Counted from the stretch's first letter, positions 17,077-26,939 are shown. The stretch: DNA of 64,000 nucleotides from Roseovarius sp. MMSF_3350 (GCF_030733425.1 NZ_JASHIZ010000018.1:31667-95666), one strand, 5' to 3'. The notes: generated from the sequence alone by a model not told the origin. Made by a program: numbers and translations.

Positions 17077-18203
17077 AGCGGGGTTTCGACCGCGCGGAAT
17101 ACGAGACCCGCACCGCGCGGGCGCAGATGCTGATGGACCGCGCGGGGCTGGGCGCGCTGCTGCTGACGACCGAGGCGGATGTGCGCTATTTCACCGGCTT
17201 TCTGACGCGGTTCTGGGAGAGCCCCAGCCGCCCGTGGTTCGTGGTGGTGCCGCGGGAGGGCCCGCCCAAGGCGGTGATCCCGTCGATCGGGGCGGCGCTG
17301 ATGGGGCGCACATGGGTCGAGGACATCCGCACCTGGCCCGCGCCTGCGCCCGAGGATGACGGGGTGAGCCTGCTGGCTGCAACGCTGCGCGAGGTGGGTG
17401 GCCCCGTTGGCGTGCCGATGGGTTACGAGACGCATCTGCGGATGCCGCTGATGGATTTCACGCGGGTGAAGGACCTGGCCGGTCTGGCGTTTACCGGCGA
17501 TGCCGGGATCGTGGCGCGGCTGCGGGCAGTCAAGTCTCCCGCCGAGATCGCTAAGATCGAGACCGCCTGCAGGGTCGCGGGGCGGGCGTTTGCGCGCGTG
17601 CCCGAGATTGCGGGGGAAGGCCGCCCCCTGGCAGAGGTGTTCCGGGACTTCCAGCGCCTGTTGCTGGAGGAAGGCGCGGATTGGGTGCCTTATCTTGCCG
17701 GGGGCGCGGCGCAGGGTGGCTACGCGGATGTGATTTCGCCGGCGCCGGAGACGCCGCTTTGCCCAGGCGACGTGCTGATGTTGGACACCGGCGCGGTGTG
17801 GGACGGGTATTTCTGCGATTTCGACCGCAATTTTGCTGTGGGTCACGTGGGAGACGGAGTGGCAGAGGCCCATGCGCGACTGCTTGAGGCCACGGCGGCG
17901 GCGATGGAGATTGCCCGGCCCGGCGCACGCGCCTGCGACCTGTGGCGGGCCATGGCGGGTACCGTGGGCGCGGGCGAGACGGCAGGGCGGCTGGGCCACG
18001 GGCTGGGGATGCAGCTGACCGAGGGGCTGTCGTTGACCGCGCACGACGAGACGGTGCTGGAACCCGGCATGGTGATCACGCTGGAGCCGGGGATCGACCG
18101 GCCCGGGGGCCTGTGCATGGTGCACGAGGAGGTGATCGCGATCACCGACGGCCAGCCGCGGGCGCTGTCGCCGCTGGCGGGGGGCGAGATCCCGGTGGTC
18201 TGA
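17073..18203 (+). CDS. M24 family metallopeptidase (Xaa-Pro dipeptidase/aminopeptidase-like)
   Basis: A 376-residue protein with the creatinase N-terminal domain (to about residue 140) and a pita-bread M24 domain. Metal-binding residues are visible: Asp pair in LDTGAVWDGYFCDFDRN, His in RLGHGLGMQ, Glu in ITLEPGID and Glu in MVHEEVIAI. The family includes prolidases and also hydrolases of non-peptide amides such as creatine and ectoine, so substrate cannot be fixed. Translation is coupled to the upstream PLP lyase by an ATGA overlap, which hints that this enzyme opens an amide whose product the lyase deaminates. Confidence 0.87.
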   Translation: MKRGFDRAEYETRTARAQMLMDRAGLGALLLTTEADVRYFTGFLTRFWESPSRPWFVVVPREGPPKAVIPSIGAALMGRTWVEDIRTWPAPAPEDDGVSLLAATLREVGGPVGVPMGYETHLRMPLMDFTRVKDLAGLAFTGDAGIVARLRAVKSPAEIAKIETACRVAGRAFARVPEIAGEGRPLAEVFRDFQRLLLEEGADWVPYLAGGAAQGGYADVISPAPETPLCPGDVLMLDTGAVWDGYFCDFDRNFAVGHVGDGVAEAHARLLEATAAAMEIARPGARACDLWRAMAGTVGAGETAGRLGHGLGMQLTEGLSLTAHDETVLEPGMVITLEPGIDRPGGLCMVHEEVIAITDGQPRALSPLAGGEIPVV

Positions 18204-18204
18204 G

Positions 18205-18233
18205 CAAAAAAAGGCCGAGCAATAAGCTCGGCC
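18205..18233 (-). terminator. strong intrinsic terminator, minus strand
   Basis: On the minus strand GGCCGAGC (18226-18233) pairs with GCTCGGCC (18213-18220) around a 5-base loop and is followed by seven T residues (18205-18212). It lies about 170 bases beyond the LysR stop and only 2 bases from the M24 gene stop. It would end a minus-strand transcript, either the LysR mRNA with a long 3' tail or a small RNA. Confidence 0.8.
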
Positions 18234-18400
18234 ATAGTCCAACAGGGAGGTATGAAGTGATCGGGTTGATCACCGTCATGCCGTGCAATTAGTGCCCGAT
18301 TTTCGAGCGATCAAGGGCAAACAGGCCGCACCAGGTGAAAACCTGCTATGCTGTTGCCGCATGGCTGCTATTTCGGCGGCAGCGAACGGCGCGAAATGCC

Positions 18401-19294
18401 TTATTTCGCGACGTTTTTGCGATAGGCTATGATCTCTTCCTGGACGAAGTCGCGGAACGCCTTGATGCGCTGCGAGTGGCGCAGCTCTTCGGGGTAGGCG
18501 AGGAACACCGGCACGTCGGAGGATTGTACCTCGGGCAGAACGCGCACGATCTGCGGGAAATCCTGGCCCAGGTAGTCGGGTAGCACGCCGATTCCGAGAT
18601 TGTTGAGCACGCCTTGCAGCACGCCGTAATAGTTGTTCACCGTCAGCAGCGAGGGGATGTCGTAGGTCATCAGTTCGCTGACCAGCGTGGCACCCGCGCC
18701 GACCTGGGCCGAGCGGGGATTCTGGCACAGGATGCGGTGCTGGCTGAGGTCTTCCATCTTTTCGGGCGTGCCGCGCTCGTCGAGGTATTTCTGCGTGGCG
18801 AAGAGGCACATGTTGATCATCATCAGCCGCTTGCGGATGAGATCGGCCTGGCTGGGCTCCTTCATGCGGATGGCGACGTCGGCCTCGCGCATGGGCAGAT
18901 CGAGGACGCGTTCCTCGAGCATCAGGTCGATGTTGAGCTCGGGATAGGTCTCGAACAGTTTGGGCAGGCGCGGGGCGAGCCAGAGTGTGCCGAAGCCGAT
19001 GGTGGTGGTCACGCGCAACTCGCCGAACACTTCCTCCTCGCTGTCGCGGATGCGGGCGGTGGCGGCATCCAGCCGCTTGACCATCGCGCGGGTGGCGTCG
19101 AACAGAAGCTCGCCCTGTTCGGTCAGGATCAGGCCGCGGGCGTGGCGGTGGAAGAGTGTGGCGTTGAGTGATTCTTCCAGCGCGCGAATCTGGCGCGAGA
19201 CCGCCGATTGCGACAGGTGAAGCTGGTCACCGGCATGGGTGAGGCTGCCGGCATCGGCCACCGCGTGAAATATTCTCAGTTTGTCCCAATCCAT
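18401..19294 (-). CDS. LysR family transcriptional regulator
   Basis: A 297-residue regulator. Residues about 1-60 form the winged helix-turn-helix (MDWDKLRIFHAVADAGSLTHAGDQLHLSQSAVSRQIRALEE), and the rest is a periplasmic-binding-like effector domain (VTTTIGFGTLWLAPRLPKLFE). The ATG at 19294 directly precedes the HTH; the upstream 13 codons are poor. It is divergent from the indolepyruvate oxidoreductase gene with a 179-base intergenic region containing a perfect palindrome of LysR-box type, so control of that gene is likely. The effector is not predictable; aromatic 2-oxo acids or amino acids are plausible. Confidence 0.93.
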   Translation of the reverse strand: MDWDKLRIFHAVADAGSLTHAGDQLHLSQSAVSRQIRALEESLNATLFHRHARGLILTEQGELLFDATRAMVKRLDAATARIRDSEEEVFGELRVTTTIGFGTLWLAPRLPKLFETYPELNIDLMLEERVLDLPMREADVAIRMKEPSQADLIRKRLMMINMCLFATQKYLDERGTPEKMEDLSQHRILCQNPRSAQVGAGATLVSELMTYDIPSLLTVNNYYGVLQGVLNNLGIGVLPDYLGQDFPQIVRVLPEVQSSDVPVFLAYPEELRHSQRIKAFRDFVQEEIIAYRKNVAK

Positions 19295-19392
19295 TTCGCA
19301 ACTTTCAATTCGATCCAATCCCCGCACGCGCAATAGCAGAAAAACATTCGCGGATCACAGCCGATAGCGTGGAAAACACGTGAAACTTTGCG

Positions 19393-19415
19393 TTAGGTCA
19401 CGTATATTGACCTAA
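19393..19415. promoter_or_regulatory. perfect palindromic LysR-type operator
   Basis: TTAGGTCA (19393-19400) and TGACCTAA (19408-19415) are perfect 8-bp inverted arms around a 7-base AT-rich centre. The inner part fits the T-N11-A LysR box (TCA...TGA, 13 bases). A TATACT hexamer at 19426-19431 may be the -10 region of the oxidoreductase gene, which would put the operator over or just upstream of its -35. Confidence 0.7.
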
Positions 19416-19473
19416 TACACGCCTATATACTTAGCAGTTGCGCGGAATTGCGCAATCGCCACGGGAGGACGAG

Positions 19474-22400
19474 ATGAGCGATCAGAAGATTTCCCTCAAT
19501 GACCGGTTGGACCTGTCCAAATCTCAGATATTGCTGAACGGCACGCAGGCTCTGGTGCGGCTGATGCTGATGCAGGCCGCGCGGGACCGCGCCGAGGGGC
19601 ACAACACCGCCGGCTACGTGACGGGGTATCGCGGCTCGCCGTTGGGCGCGGTCGACATGCAGATGGCGCGGGCGGAAAAGGTGCTGGCGGAGGCGAACGT
19701 GACCTTCCAGCCGGGTCTGAACGAGGATCTGGCGGCGACGGCCCTGTGGGGGACGCAACAGGCGCAGCTGCGCGGCGAGGGCAAGCACGATGGCGTCTTT
19801 GGCCTGTGGTACGGCAAGGGGCCGGGGGTGGACCGCTCGGGCGACGTGATGCGGCACGCCAATATGGCCGGGACGGCCCCGCTGGGTGGCGTGCTGATGG
19901 CGATGGGGGACGACCATACGGGCGAGAGTTCCACGGTCTGTCACCAGTCGGACTGGGCGCTGGTCGATGCCTACATGCCGGTGCTGTCGCCTGCCGGGGT
20001 GCAGGAGATCCTGGATTTCGGTCTGTATGGTTTCGCGCTGTCGCGCTTTGCGGGCGTCTGGGCCGGGCTGAAGACGATGAAGGACACGGTGGAGGTGACC
20101 AGCGTCGTCGATGGCAGTCTGGACCGGATGAATTTCGTTCTGCCGGAGTTCGACATGCCCGAGGGCGGGCTGAGCATCCGGCTGGGCGATCACTGGATCG
20201 CGCAGGAAGCGCGGATGATCGACCACAAGAGGTACGCCGCCGAAGCCTTTGCCCACGCGAACAAAATCGACAAGCGGATGTGGGGCAAACCCGGCGCGAA
20301 GATCGGCTTCGTGGCCGCAGGCAAGAACTGGCTGGACCTGACGCACGCGCTGGACATGCTGGGGATCGACGCCGCCGAGGCCGAGCGGCTGGGGCTGACG
20401 ACCTACAAGGTCGGCCAGACCTTTCCGATGGACATGAAGGGCTTTCACGATTGGGCCGAGGAGCTGGACCTGATCGTGGTGGTCGAGGAAAAGCGCAAGC
20501 TGATCGAGATCCAGATCAAGGAGGCGATTTTCGACGACCGGCAGGGGCGGCGCGTCTATGGCTGGTACAAGGGCGGCGCCGGCGGCCTGCATTCCGAAGA
20601 GCTGTTCCCGACGCGCATGGCGCTGGATCCGGTGATGGTGGCCGAGAAGATCGGGACCATCCTGGTGGAGGAAGGTCGCGGCACGGACCGCGTTAGAGCC
20701 GGGCTGCAACTGATTGAAGAGGCTAAGAAATCGGACAATGCACAGGAGCTGGCGGCGCGGCTGCCCTATTTCTGCGCGGGCTGTCCGCACAACACCTCGA
20801 CCAAGGTGCCGGAGGGCGGGCGGGCCTATGCCGGGATCGGGTGTCACATCATGTCGCTGTGGATGGACCGCGAGACCAGCGGGTTCACGCATATGGGCGC
20901 GGAAGGCGCGAACTGGATCGGCGAGGCGCCGTTTTCGAACCGCGAGCATGTGTTCCAGAACCTTGGGGATGGCACGTACAACCATTCGGGCGTTCTGGCC
21001 ATTCGCGCCGCGCTCGCGGCGGGTGTGAACATCACCTACAAGATCCTTTACAATGACGCGGTCGCCATGACCGGCGGGCAGACCAACGAAGGCGGGCTGG
21101 GGCCGGACCGGATTGCGCGCGAGTTGCAGTCGATGGGCGTGGAGCACATCGCGGTGGTCTACGACGAGAAGGAAGAGCCGGAGAAGTCGCACTTTCCGTC
21201 GGGCATCGGTTGGCACGAGCGGGCAGAGATGATGCAGGTGCAGGAGAAATTTCAGGAAATCAAGGGCGTATCGGCCATTATTTACGTACAGACCTGCGCC
21301 GCCGAGAAACGCCGCCGCCGCAAGCGGGGCAAATTTCCGGACCCCGACAAGAGGGTCTTCATCAACACCGATATCTGCGAAGGCTGCGGCGATTGCGGGG
21401 TGCAGTCGAACTGTGTCGCCATCGTGCCGAAGGAGACGGAACTGGGCCGGAAGCGCGCGATCGACCAGTCGAGCTGCAACAAGGACTTTTCCTGCCTCAA
21501 GGGCTTCTGCCCGTCCTTCGTGACGCTGGAAGGGGCGAAGATTCGAAAAGAAGCCTCGGCCGATCTGGACCTTCCGGATCTGCCGGACCCTGCGCTGCCA
21601 AAGATCGATGGCACCTATAACGTGGTGATCACCGGCGTGGGCGGCACCGGCGTCGTGACCATCGGCGCGGTGATGGCGCAGGCGGCGCAGATCGACGGCA
21701 AGGGCGCTGGCATGATGGAGATGGCCGGCCTTGCCCAGAAGGGCGGTGCGGTGCATATCCACTGTCGCCTTGCCGAGAAGCCGAGCGATATCAGCGCCAT
21801 ACGTGTCGCCACGGGCGAGGCGGATGCATTGATCGGCGGCGATCTGGTGGTCAGTGCCGGGGCCAAGACGCTGGGCCTGACGCGGGCCGGACGCACCGGC
21901 GCGGTGGTCAACAGCCACGAGATCATGACCGGCGATTTCACCCGTGACACCGAGTTCACCATCCCGACCGACCAGCTTGCGCTGTCGCTGCAATCGCGGC
22001 TGCGCGACGATGTGGTTCTGTTCGACGCCAGCGAATTGGCGCGGGTGGCGATGGGAGACGCGATCTTTTCCAACATGATCATCTTTGGCGCGGCGTGGCA
22101 GCGGGGGCTTGTGCCCCTGTCCAAAGCGTCGATCGATGCGGCGATCGAGTTGAACGGGGCCGCCGTGGAGCGCAACCTGCGGGCCTTCGAGATTGGGCGT
22201 TGGGCCGCCGAGCATCCCGAGGAGGCAGACCGTATGGTCACGCCGAACGTGGTGGAAAAGCCGAAGTCGTTGGAGGAGAAGATCGCCTTTCGCGAGACCC
22301 ACCTGGTCGACTACCAGGGCAAGCGGCTGGCCCGGCGGTATCGCAAGCTGGTCGATGAAATCGAGAACGAACAGGTGCGCGAGGCGGTGGCCTTGGGCTA

Positions 22401-22893
22401 TCACAAGCTCTTGAGCTACAAGGACGAATACGAAGTCGCGCGCCTGCTGATCCAGAGCCGGAAAAAGGCCGAGGAAGAGTTTGCGGGCGACTTCGACATG
22501 ACCTTTCACCTGGCGCCGCCGATCCTGAGCAAGACAGGCCCGGACGGGCGGCCGAAGAAACGCCAGTTCGGCGCATGGATGGAAAAGCCGATGCGCCTGA
22601 TGGCGAAGTTCAAGGGCCTGCGTGGCACGCCGCTGGACATCTTCGGTTACAGCGAGGAGCGGCGGATGGAGCGTGCGCTGATCCGCGAATACGAGGCCGA
22701 CATGGCCGAGGTTCTGCCCAAGCTGGACGGCAGGACCCAGGACGCCATCGTGGCGCTGGCGGAACTGCCGCTGCAGATCCGCGGATTCGGGCCGGTGAAG
22801 ATGGAGAATGCCCGCAAGGCCGCCAAGCAGCGCGAGCATCTTTTGCAGGTGATCCGCGACGGCGGGCAGGACGTGGCGCGGGCGGCACAGTAG
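19474..22893 (+). CDS. indolepyruvate ferredoxin oxidoreductase, single-chain form
   Basis: A 1139-residue enzyme that oxidatively decarboxylates aryl-pyruvates (from Trp, Phe, Tyr) to acyl-CoA using TPP and iron-sulfur clusters. All subunits of the archaeal IorAB are fused: an N-terminal pyrimidine-binding region (VTGYRGSPLGAVD), a TPP region with NLGDGTYNHSG near residue 500, a cysteine-rich cluster region near residues 635-690 (CEGCGDCGVQSNC, then CNKDFSCLKGFCP), and a gamma domain (GVGGTGVVTIGAVMAQAA). This long form is common in alphaproteobacteria. The ATG at 19474 has a GGGAGG site. A short inverted repeat (TTGCGC/GCGCAA, 19438-19455) lies in the leader. Confidence 0.95.
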   Translation: MSDQKISLNDRLDLSKSQILLNGTQALVRLMLMQAARDRAEGHNTAGYVTGYRGSPLGAVDMQMARAEKVLAEANVTFQPGLNEDLAATALWGTQQAQLRGEGKHDGVFGLWYGKGPGVDRSGDVMRHANMAGTAPLGGVLMAMGDDHTGESSTVCHQSDWALVDAYMPVLSPAGVQEILDFGLYGFALSRFAGVWAGLKTMKDTVEVTSVVDGSLDRMNFVLPEFDMPEGGLSIRLGDHWIAQEARMIDHKRYAAEAFAHANKIDKRMWGKPGAKIGFVAAGKNWLDLTHALDMLGIDAAEAERLGLTTYKVGQTFPMDMKGFHDWAEELDLIVVVEEKRKLIEIQIKEAIFDDRQGRRVYGWYKGGAGGLHSEELFPTRMALDPVMVAEKIGTILVEEGRGTDRVRAGLQLIEEAKKSDNAQELAARLPYFCAGCPHNTSTKVPEGGRAYAGIGCHIMSLWMDRETSGFTHMGAEGANWIGEAPFSNREHVFQNLGDGTYNHSGVLAIRAALAAGVNITYKILYNDAVAMTGGQTNEGGLGPDRIARELQSMGVEHIAVVYDEKEEPEKSHFPSGIGWHERAEMMQVQEKFQEIKGVSAIIYVQTCAAEKRRRRKRGKFPDPDKRVFINTDICEGCGDCGVQSNCVAIVPKETELGRKRAIDQSSCNKDFSCLKGFCPSFVTLEGAKIRKEASADLDLPDLPDPALPKIDGTYNVVITGVGGTGVVTIGAVMAQAAQIDGKGAGMMEMAGLAQKGGAVHIHCRLAEKPSDISAIRVATGEADALIGGDLVVSAGAKTLGLTRAGRTGAVVNSHEIMTGDFTRDTEFTIPTDQLALSLQSRLRDDVVLFDASELARVAMGDAIFSNMIIFGAAWQRGLVPLSKASIDAAIELNGAAVERNLRAFEIGRWAAEHPEEADRMVTPNVVEKPKSLEEKIAFRETHLVDYQGKRLARRYRKLVDEIENEQVREAVALGYHKLLSYKDEYEVARLLIQSRKKAEEEFAGDFDMTFHLAPPILSKTGPDGRPKKRQFGAWMEKPMRLMAKFKGLRGTPLDIFGYSEERRMERALIREYEADMAEVLPKLDGRTQDAIVALAELPLQIRGFGPVKMENARKAAKQREHLLQVIRDGGQDVARAAQ

Positions 22894-22984
22894 ACCGCGC
22901 CGGCTTTGGTCATCGAACTTTCATCGCCCTGTTACGTGGCGGGGCGATGTAAATGGATGCACGCGAATCGAGACGGAAGGTGAG

Positions 22985-23848
22985 ATGCGCCAGGAACGCC
23001 ACGTGGCCCGTGACATAAGTTACGCCTATTCGGCGCAGACCCGTGGGGGGCGCGCCATGATCCGCACGATGGAGAACCTGACGGGCCGCATCCGGTTGAT
23101 CAAACGGGCGGCAGGCTATGAGCAGGAGGTCGCGGCGGGGCGCGATTTCTGGCAGGTGATGGTGGAGCGCTATGGCCTGACGCTGGACGTGGTGGGCGGG
23201 AGCCTGGACAACATTCCGCGCACCGGGCCGCTGATCCTGATCGCGAACCACCCCTATGGCATTCTGGACGGGCTGATGATGGGCCACATCCTGAGTCAGA
23301 CGCGGGGCGATTTCCGCATCCTGGCGCATCAGGTTTTTCGCAAGGCCGAAGATCTGAACCGGATCATCCTGCCGATCAGTTTCGACGAGACGAAAGAGGC
23401 CGTCGCGCTGAATATCGAGACGCGGAAGACGGCGCTGGACTACCTGAAGGGCGGGGGCGCCATCGGGATTTTTCCCGGCGGTACGGTCAGTACGGCCGCG
23501 AAACCCTTTGCCCAACCGCTAGACCCCGGCTGGCGTGGGTTCACGGCGCGGATGATCGCCAAGTCCGACGCCACTGTAGTGCCGGTTTTCTTCGAGGGGC
23601 ATACCAGCCGATTGTTCCAGTTGGCCAGTCACCTGCATACCACCCTGCGCATGGGCCTTTTGATCAAGGAATTCACCAAGCGCGTGGACACCAGCGTTCA
23701 GGTCGTGGTGGGCCAGCCCATTCCGCAGGACGAATTGCGCGCACGCACCGGGGACACGAAATCCTTGATGGCGTTTCTGCGGCACAAGACGTATGAGCTT
23801 AGCACACGTCCGGTGAACCCGGACGAGATTGGCTTTGAATACGACTAG
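22985..23848 (+). CDS. lysophospholipid acyltransferase family protein (PlsC-like)
   Basis: A 287-residue acyltransferase. Block I of the family is seen as [13 protein letters not shown] (about residues 83-95), with the catalytic histidine and aspartate five residues apart. The acyl-acceptor block is IFPGGTVS near residue 160, a variant of the FPEG motif. Such proteins acylate lysophosphatidic acid or lyso-ornithine lipid at the inner membrane. There is no long hydrophobic N-terminus. The stop lies 23 bases before murI, so the two may be cotranscribed. I cannot separate a glycerolipid from an aminolipid role. Confidence 0.83.
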   Translation: MRQERHVARDISYAYSAQTRGGRAMIRTMENLTGRIRLIKRAAGYEQEVAAGRDFWQVMVERYGLTLDVVGGSLDNIPRTGPLILIANHPYGILDGLMMGHILSQTRGDFRILAHQVFRKAEDLNRIILPISFDETKEAVALNIETRKTALDYLKGGGAIGIFPGGTVSTAAKPFAQPLDPGWRGFTARMIAKSDATVVPVFFEGHTSRLFQLASHLHTTLRMGLLIKEFTKRVDTSVQVVVGQPIPQDELRARTGDTKSLMAFLRHKTYELSTRPVNPDEIGFEYD

Positions 23849-23870
23849 GGGCGCGGGCAGCGCAGGACAG

Positions 23871-24686
23871 ATGGCAGTTGGGATTTTCGACAGCGGGCTT
23901 GGCGGCCTGACGGTTCTGAGCGCCGTGGAGGCGCGGCTGCCGGAGGTGGCGCTGGTGTATCTGGGCGACAACGCCAACGCGCCTTATGGCGTGCGCGACG
24001 CGCAGGATATCTTTGTCCGCACCAAGGCCCATGTGCAGCGGCTGTGGCATGACGAGGACTGCAACCTGGTGATTCTGGCGTGCAACACGGCGTCCGCGGC
24101 TGCGCTGCGGCGGATGCAGGAGGAAGGCGTGCCGAAGGGCAAACGCGTGCTGGGGGTGTTCGTGCCGCTGATCGAGGCGCTGACCGAGCGGCAATGGGGC
24201 GACAACTCGCCCCCGCGCGAGGTGGCAGTGAAGCATGCCGCGCTGTTCGCCACGCCCACGACAGTCAGCAGCCGGGCCTTCCAGCGGGAACTGGCGTTCC
24301 GCGCCATAGGCGTGGATGTCGAGGCGCAGGCCTGCGGGGGGGTGGTCGACGCCATCGAGGACGGGGACATGATCCTGGCCGAGGCGCTGGTGCGCAGCCA
24401 TGTGGATGCGCTGAAGCGAAAGATGCCCAATCCGCAGGCCGCTGTTCTGGGCTGCACGCATTACCCGCTGGTCGAGGACGTGTTCCAGGCCGCTTTGGGA
24501 CCGGATGTCCAGGTCTATTCGCAGCCCAACCTGGTGGCGGCGAGCCTGGCCGATTACCTCAAGCGGCACCCCGAGATGGTCGAAGGGGGGACCGGCGTGC
24601 GGTTCCTGACCACGGGCGACCCCAAGCGCACCTCGGACCGGGCGACGCAGTTCCTGCGACGAGGGATCACGTTTCAGGCCGCCTGA
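23871..24686 (+). CDS. murI: glutamate racemase
   Basis: A 271-residue cytoplasmic enzyme making D-glutamate for peptidoglycan. The two catalytic cysteines are in [11 protein letters not shown] and [12 protein letters not shown], and the N-terminal [11 protein letters not shown] carries the catalytic aspartate. The ATG at 23871 ([12 protein letters not shown]) fits family starts better than upstream in-frame codons that lie in the acyltransferase gene. A 30-residue insertion ([25 protein letters not shown]) near residue 105 is larger than in the E. coli type but occurs in alphaproteobacterial forms. Confidence 0.95.
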   Translation: MAVGIFDSGLGGLTVLSAVEARLPEVALVYLGDNANAPYGVRDAQDIFVRTKAHVQRLWHDEDCNLVILACNTASAAALRRMQEEGVPKGKRVLGVFVPLIEALTERQWGDNSPPREVAVKHAALFATPTTVSSRAFQRELAFRAIGVDVEAQACGGVVDAIEDGDMILAEALVRSHVDALKRKMPNPQAAVLGCTHYPLVEDVFQAALGPDVQVYSQPNLVAASLADYLKRHPEMVEGGTGVRFLTTGDPKRTSDRATQFLRRGITFQAA

Positions 24687-24757
24687 GGCCAGCGCGTCGC
24701 ATTGCGGGGGCGCGCATTCTTCCTTACATGACCAACAACTGATGAAAGAGGTCTGAT

Positions 24758-25786
24758 ATGACCCATAAAATCGCCATTCTGGGCGCCTCGGGCTATACCG
24801 GCGCCGAACTTGTCCGTCTGATCGCCACCCATCCGGGCCTGGAGATTGCCGCGCTGTCGGCCAATTCCAAGGCCGGGCAGACCATGAGCCAGGCGTTTCC
24901 GCATCTGCGGCACCTCGACCTGCCGTCGCTGGTGACGATCGACGAGATCGACTTTTCCGGGATCGACCTGTGTTTCTGCGCCCTGCCGCACAAGACCAGC
25001 CAGGAGGTTATCGCAGGCCTGCCACGCGATCTGAAGATCGTGGATCTGAGCGCGGATTTCCGGCTGCGCGACCCGGACGCCTATGAGACATGGTACGGCA
25101 ACCCCCATTCGGCGGTGGAGATGCAGAAAGAGGCCGTCTATGGCCTGACCGAGTTTTACCGCGATGCCATCCGGGGCGCGCGGCTGGTGGCCGGGACGGG
25201 GTGCAACGCCGCGACGGGGCAGTACGTGCTGCGGCCCTTGATCGAGGCGGGGGTGATCGACCTCGACAACATCATCCTCGATCTCAAATGCGGGGTGTCG
25301 GGGGCCGGACGGAGCCTGAAGGAAAACCTGCTGCACGCCGAATTGTCCGAGGGGTATCACGCCTATGCCCTGGGGGGCACGCACCGGCACCTGGGCGAAT
25401 TCGACCAGGAGTTTTCCGCCATCGCGGGCCGGGACGTGCGCATCCAGTTCACGCCGCATCTGGTGCCGGCGAACCGGGGCATCCTTGCGACGGGATATGT
25501 GAAGGGCGAGGCGAAGGCCGTTTACGAGACGCTTTACAAAGCCTATGCCGACGAGCCTTTCATCGAGGTGCTGCCCTATGGCGAAGGACCCAGCACGCGG
25601 CATGTGCGGGGCAGCAATTTTTGTCATATCGGTGTGGTCGCGGACCGGATCGACGGGCGGGCCATCGTGGTCGGCGCGCTCGACAACCTTACCAAGGGGT
25701 CGAGCGGGCAGGCGTTGCAGAACGCCAACCTGATGCTAGGTATCGACGAGACGACGGGGCTGATGCTGGCCCCGGTGTTTCCGTAG
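24758..25786 (+). CDS. argC: N-acetyl-gamma-glutamyl-phosphate reductase
   Basis: A 342-residue NADPH-dependent enzyme of arginine biosynthesis. The Rossmann start is [23 protein letters not shown], the catalytic cysteine is in [18 protein letters not shown], and [13 protein letters not shown] and [15 protein letters not shown] complete the type 1 ArgC pattern. A GAAAGAGG ribosome-binding site precedes the ATG. It sits between murI and ccmE, so it is not in an arginine operon; the arginine-degrading genes of this window are 35 kb away. Confidence 0.97.
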   Translation: MTHKIAILGASGYTGAELVRLIATHPGLEIAALSANSKAGQTMSQAFPHLRHLDLPSLVTIDEIDFSGIDLCFCALPHKTSQEVIAGLPRDLKIVDLSADFRLRDPDAYETWYGNPHSAVEMQKEAVYGLTEFYRDAIRGARLVAGTGCNAATGQYVLRPLIEAGVIDLDNIILDLKCGVSGAGRSLKENLLHAELSEGYHAYALGGTHRHLGEFDQEFSAIAGRDVRIQFTPHLVPANRGILATGYVKGEAKAVYETLYKAYADEPFIEVLPYGEGPSTRHVRGSNFCHIGVVADRIDGRAIVVGALDNLTKGSSGQALQNANLMLGIDETTGLMLAPVFP

Positions 25787-25813
25787 TTTCCCTGAGGAGA
25801 ACGGGGTAGCGCG

Positions 25814-26260
25814 ATGAAATCACTGAAGAAACAAAGGCGCGTGCAGATCATTGCCGTGACGGCGATTGCGCTGGTTCTGGCCACGGGCCTGATTGGGTAT
25901 GCGATGCGCGACGGCATCAACTTCTTCCGCTCGCCCAGCCAGGTGATGGCCGAGCCACCCAGCCCCTCGGAAACGTTCCGTATCGGCGGGCTGGTCGAGG
26001 AAGGCACGCTGGTGCGTGGCGAGGGCGAGACCGTGAGTTTCAGTGTGACCGATGGCGGGGCGTCGGTGCCGGTGCGCTATACCGGCGTTCTGCCCGATCT
26101 TTTTGGCGAGAACGAGGGCATGGTCGGCTTGGGCCGCTACGAGGACGGGGTGTTCACCGCGACCGAGATCCTTGCCAAGCATGACGAGGAATACATGCCC
26201 AAGGAAGTGGTCGATGCGCTGAAGGAACAGGGCGTCTACCAGGAACCGGACGGTAGCTAG
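25814..26260 (+). CDS. ccmE: cytochrome c maturation heme chaperone CcmE
   Basis: A 148-residue periplasmic heme chaperone anchored by one N-terminal helix (residues about 9-28). It takes heme from CcmC and passes it to CcmF/CcmH. The covalent heme ligand His123 and Tyr127 are seen in LAKHDEEYMP, and the OB-fold core has FRIGGLVEEGTLVRG and VRYTGVLPDLFGENEGMV. An operon with ccmF and ccmH continues, although a muramidase/holin pair is inserted between them. Confidence 0.96.
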   Translation: MKSLKKQRRVQIIAVTAIALVLATGLIGYAMRDGINFFRSPSQVMAEPPSPSETFRIGGLVEEGTLVRGEGETVSFSVTDGGASVPVRYTGVLPDLFGENEGMVGLGRYEDGVFTATEILAKHDEEYMPKEVVDALKEQGVYQEPDGS

Positions 26261-26327
26261 ACCCCGCGTTAACCAATCCTGACGACCCTTGCCGGCGAGT
26301 TCACATCGCTGGCCAAGGGAGCGCGGA

Positions 26328-26939
26328 ATGCAGACTGTCTCGGAGATCGCAAAGGATATCCTGGCGCGGGAAGGCGGGTTCGTGAACGACCCCGACGACC
26401 CGGGCGGGGCCACCAATCATGGTGTGACCATCCATACGATGCGACGGCTCGGGCTGGACCTGGACCGGGACGGGGATGTGGACGTGGCCGATGTGCGCCG
26501 TCTGAGCCGGGCGCAGGCGCAGGACATTTTCATTGACCACTATTACCACCGGCCCGGCATCGCGCGGCTGCCGCAGGTTTTGCAGGCCAGCGTGTTCGAC
26601 ATGTACGTGAATGCCGGGGCCAACGCGGTGAAGATCCTGCAACGGCTGTTGCGGCAGATGGGGCACGATGTGGCCGTCGACGGCATCATCGGGCCGCAGA
26701 CCATCGAGGCGGCGGAGCTTGCGCATGGTGTCGCGCCGCTGCATATCGCCGATGCCTACGGGATCGCGCGGCGGAATTACTATTTCCGGCTGGCCGATCA
26801 GCGCCCCGCGTCGCGCAAGTTCGCGCGCAACCGGGCCGGCGGCAAGGGCGGCTGGATCCGGCGGGCCGAGGCGTTCATCTCGTCGCGCTATCACATGACC
26901 CCTGCGGAGTTTCGGGACCGGGTGGCGAAATGGGATTGA
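26328..26939 (+). CDS. phage-type N-acetylmuramidase (GH108 endolysin)
   Basis: A 203-residue peptidoglycan hydrolase. The catalytic glutamate is Glu15 in ILAREGGFVNDPDDPGG, and ATNHGVTIHTMRRLG is the next conserved strand; the C-terminal half has a peptidoglycan-binding type 3 segment (VDGIIGPQTIEAAE). There is no signal peptide, so export needs the holin encoded next. The two genes overlap by 10 bases. A strong AAGGGAG site precedes ATG 26328. In related Rhodobacterales such an endolysin/holin pair releases gene transfer agent particles; no other phage genes are nearby. Confidence 0.85.
   Translation: MQTVSEIAKDILAREGGFVNDPDDPGGATNHGVTIHTMRRLGLDLDRDGDVDVADVRRLSRAQAQDIFIDHYYHRPGIARLPQVLQASVFDMYVNAGANAVKILQRLLRQMGHDVAVDGIIGPQTIEAAELAHGVAPLHIADAYGIARRNYYFRLADQRPASRKFARNRAGGKGGWIRRAEAFISSRYHMTPAEFRDRVAKWD

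Noticed and set aside
19423..22839. A 1138-codon minus-strand frame opposite the oxidoreductase gene
   Set aside because: It mirrors the codon pattern of the real gene, is His/Arg/Leu-rich and has no domain.
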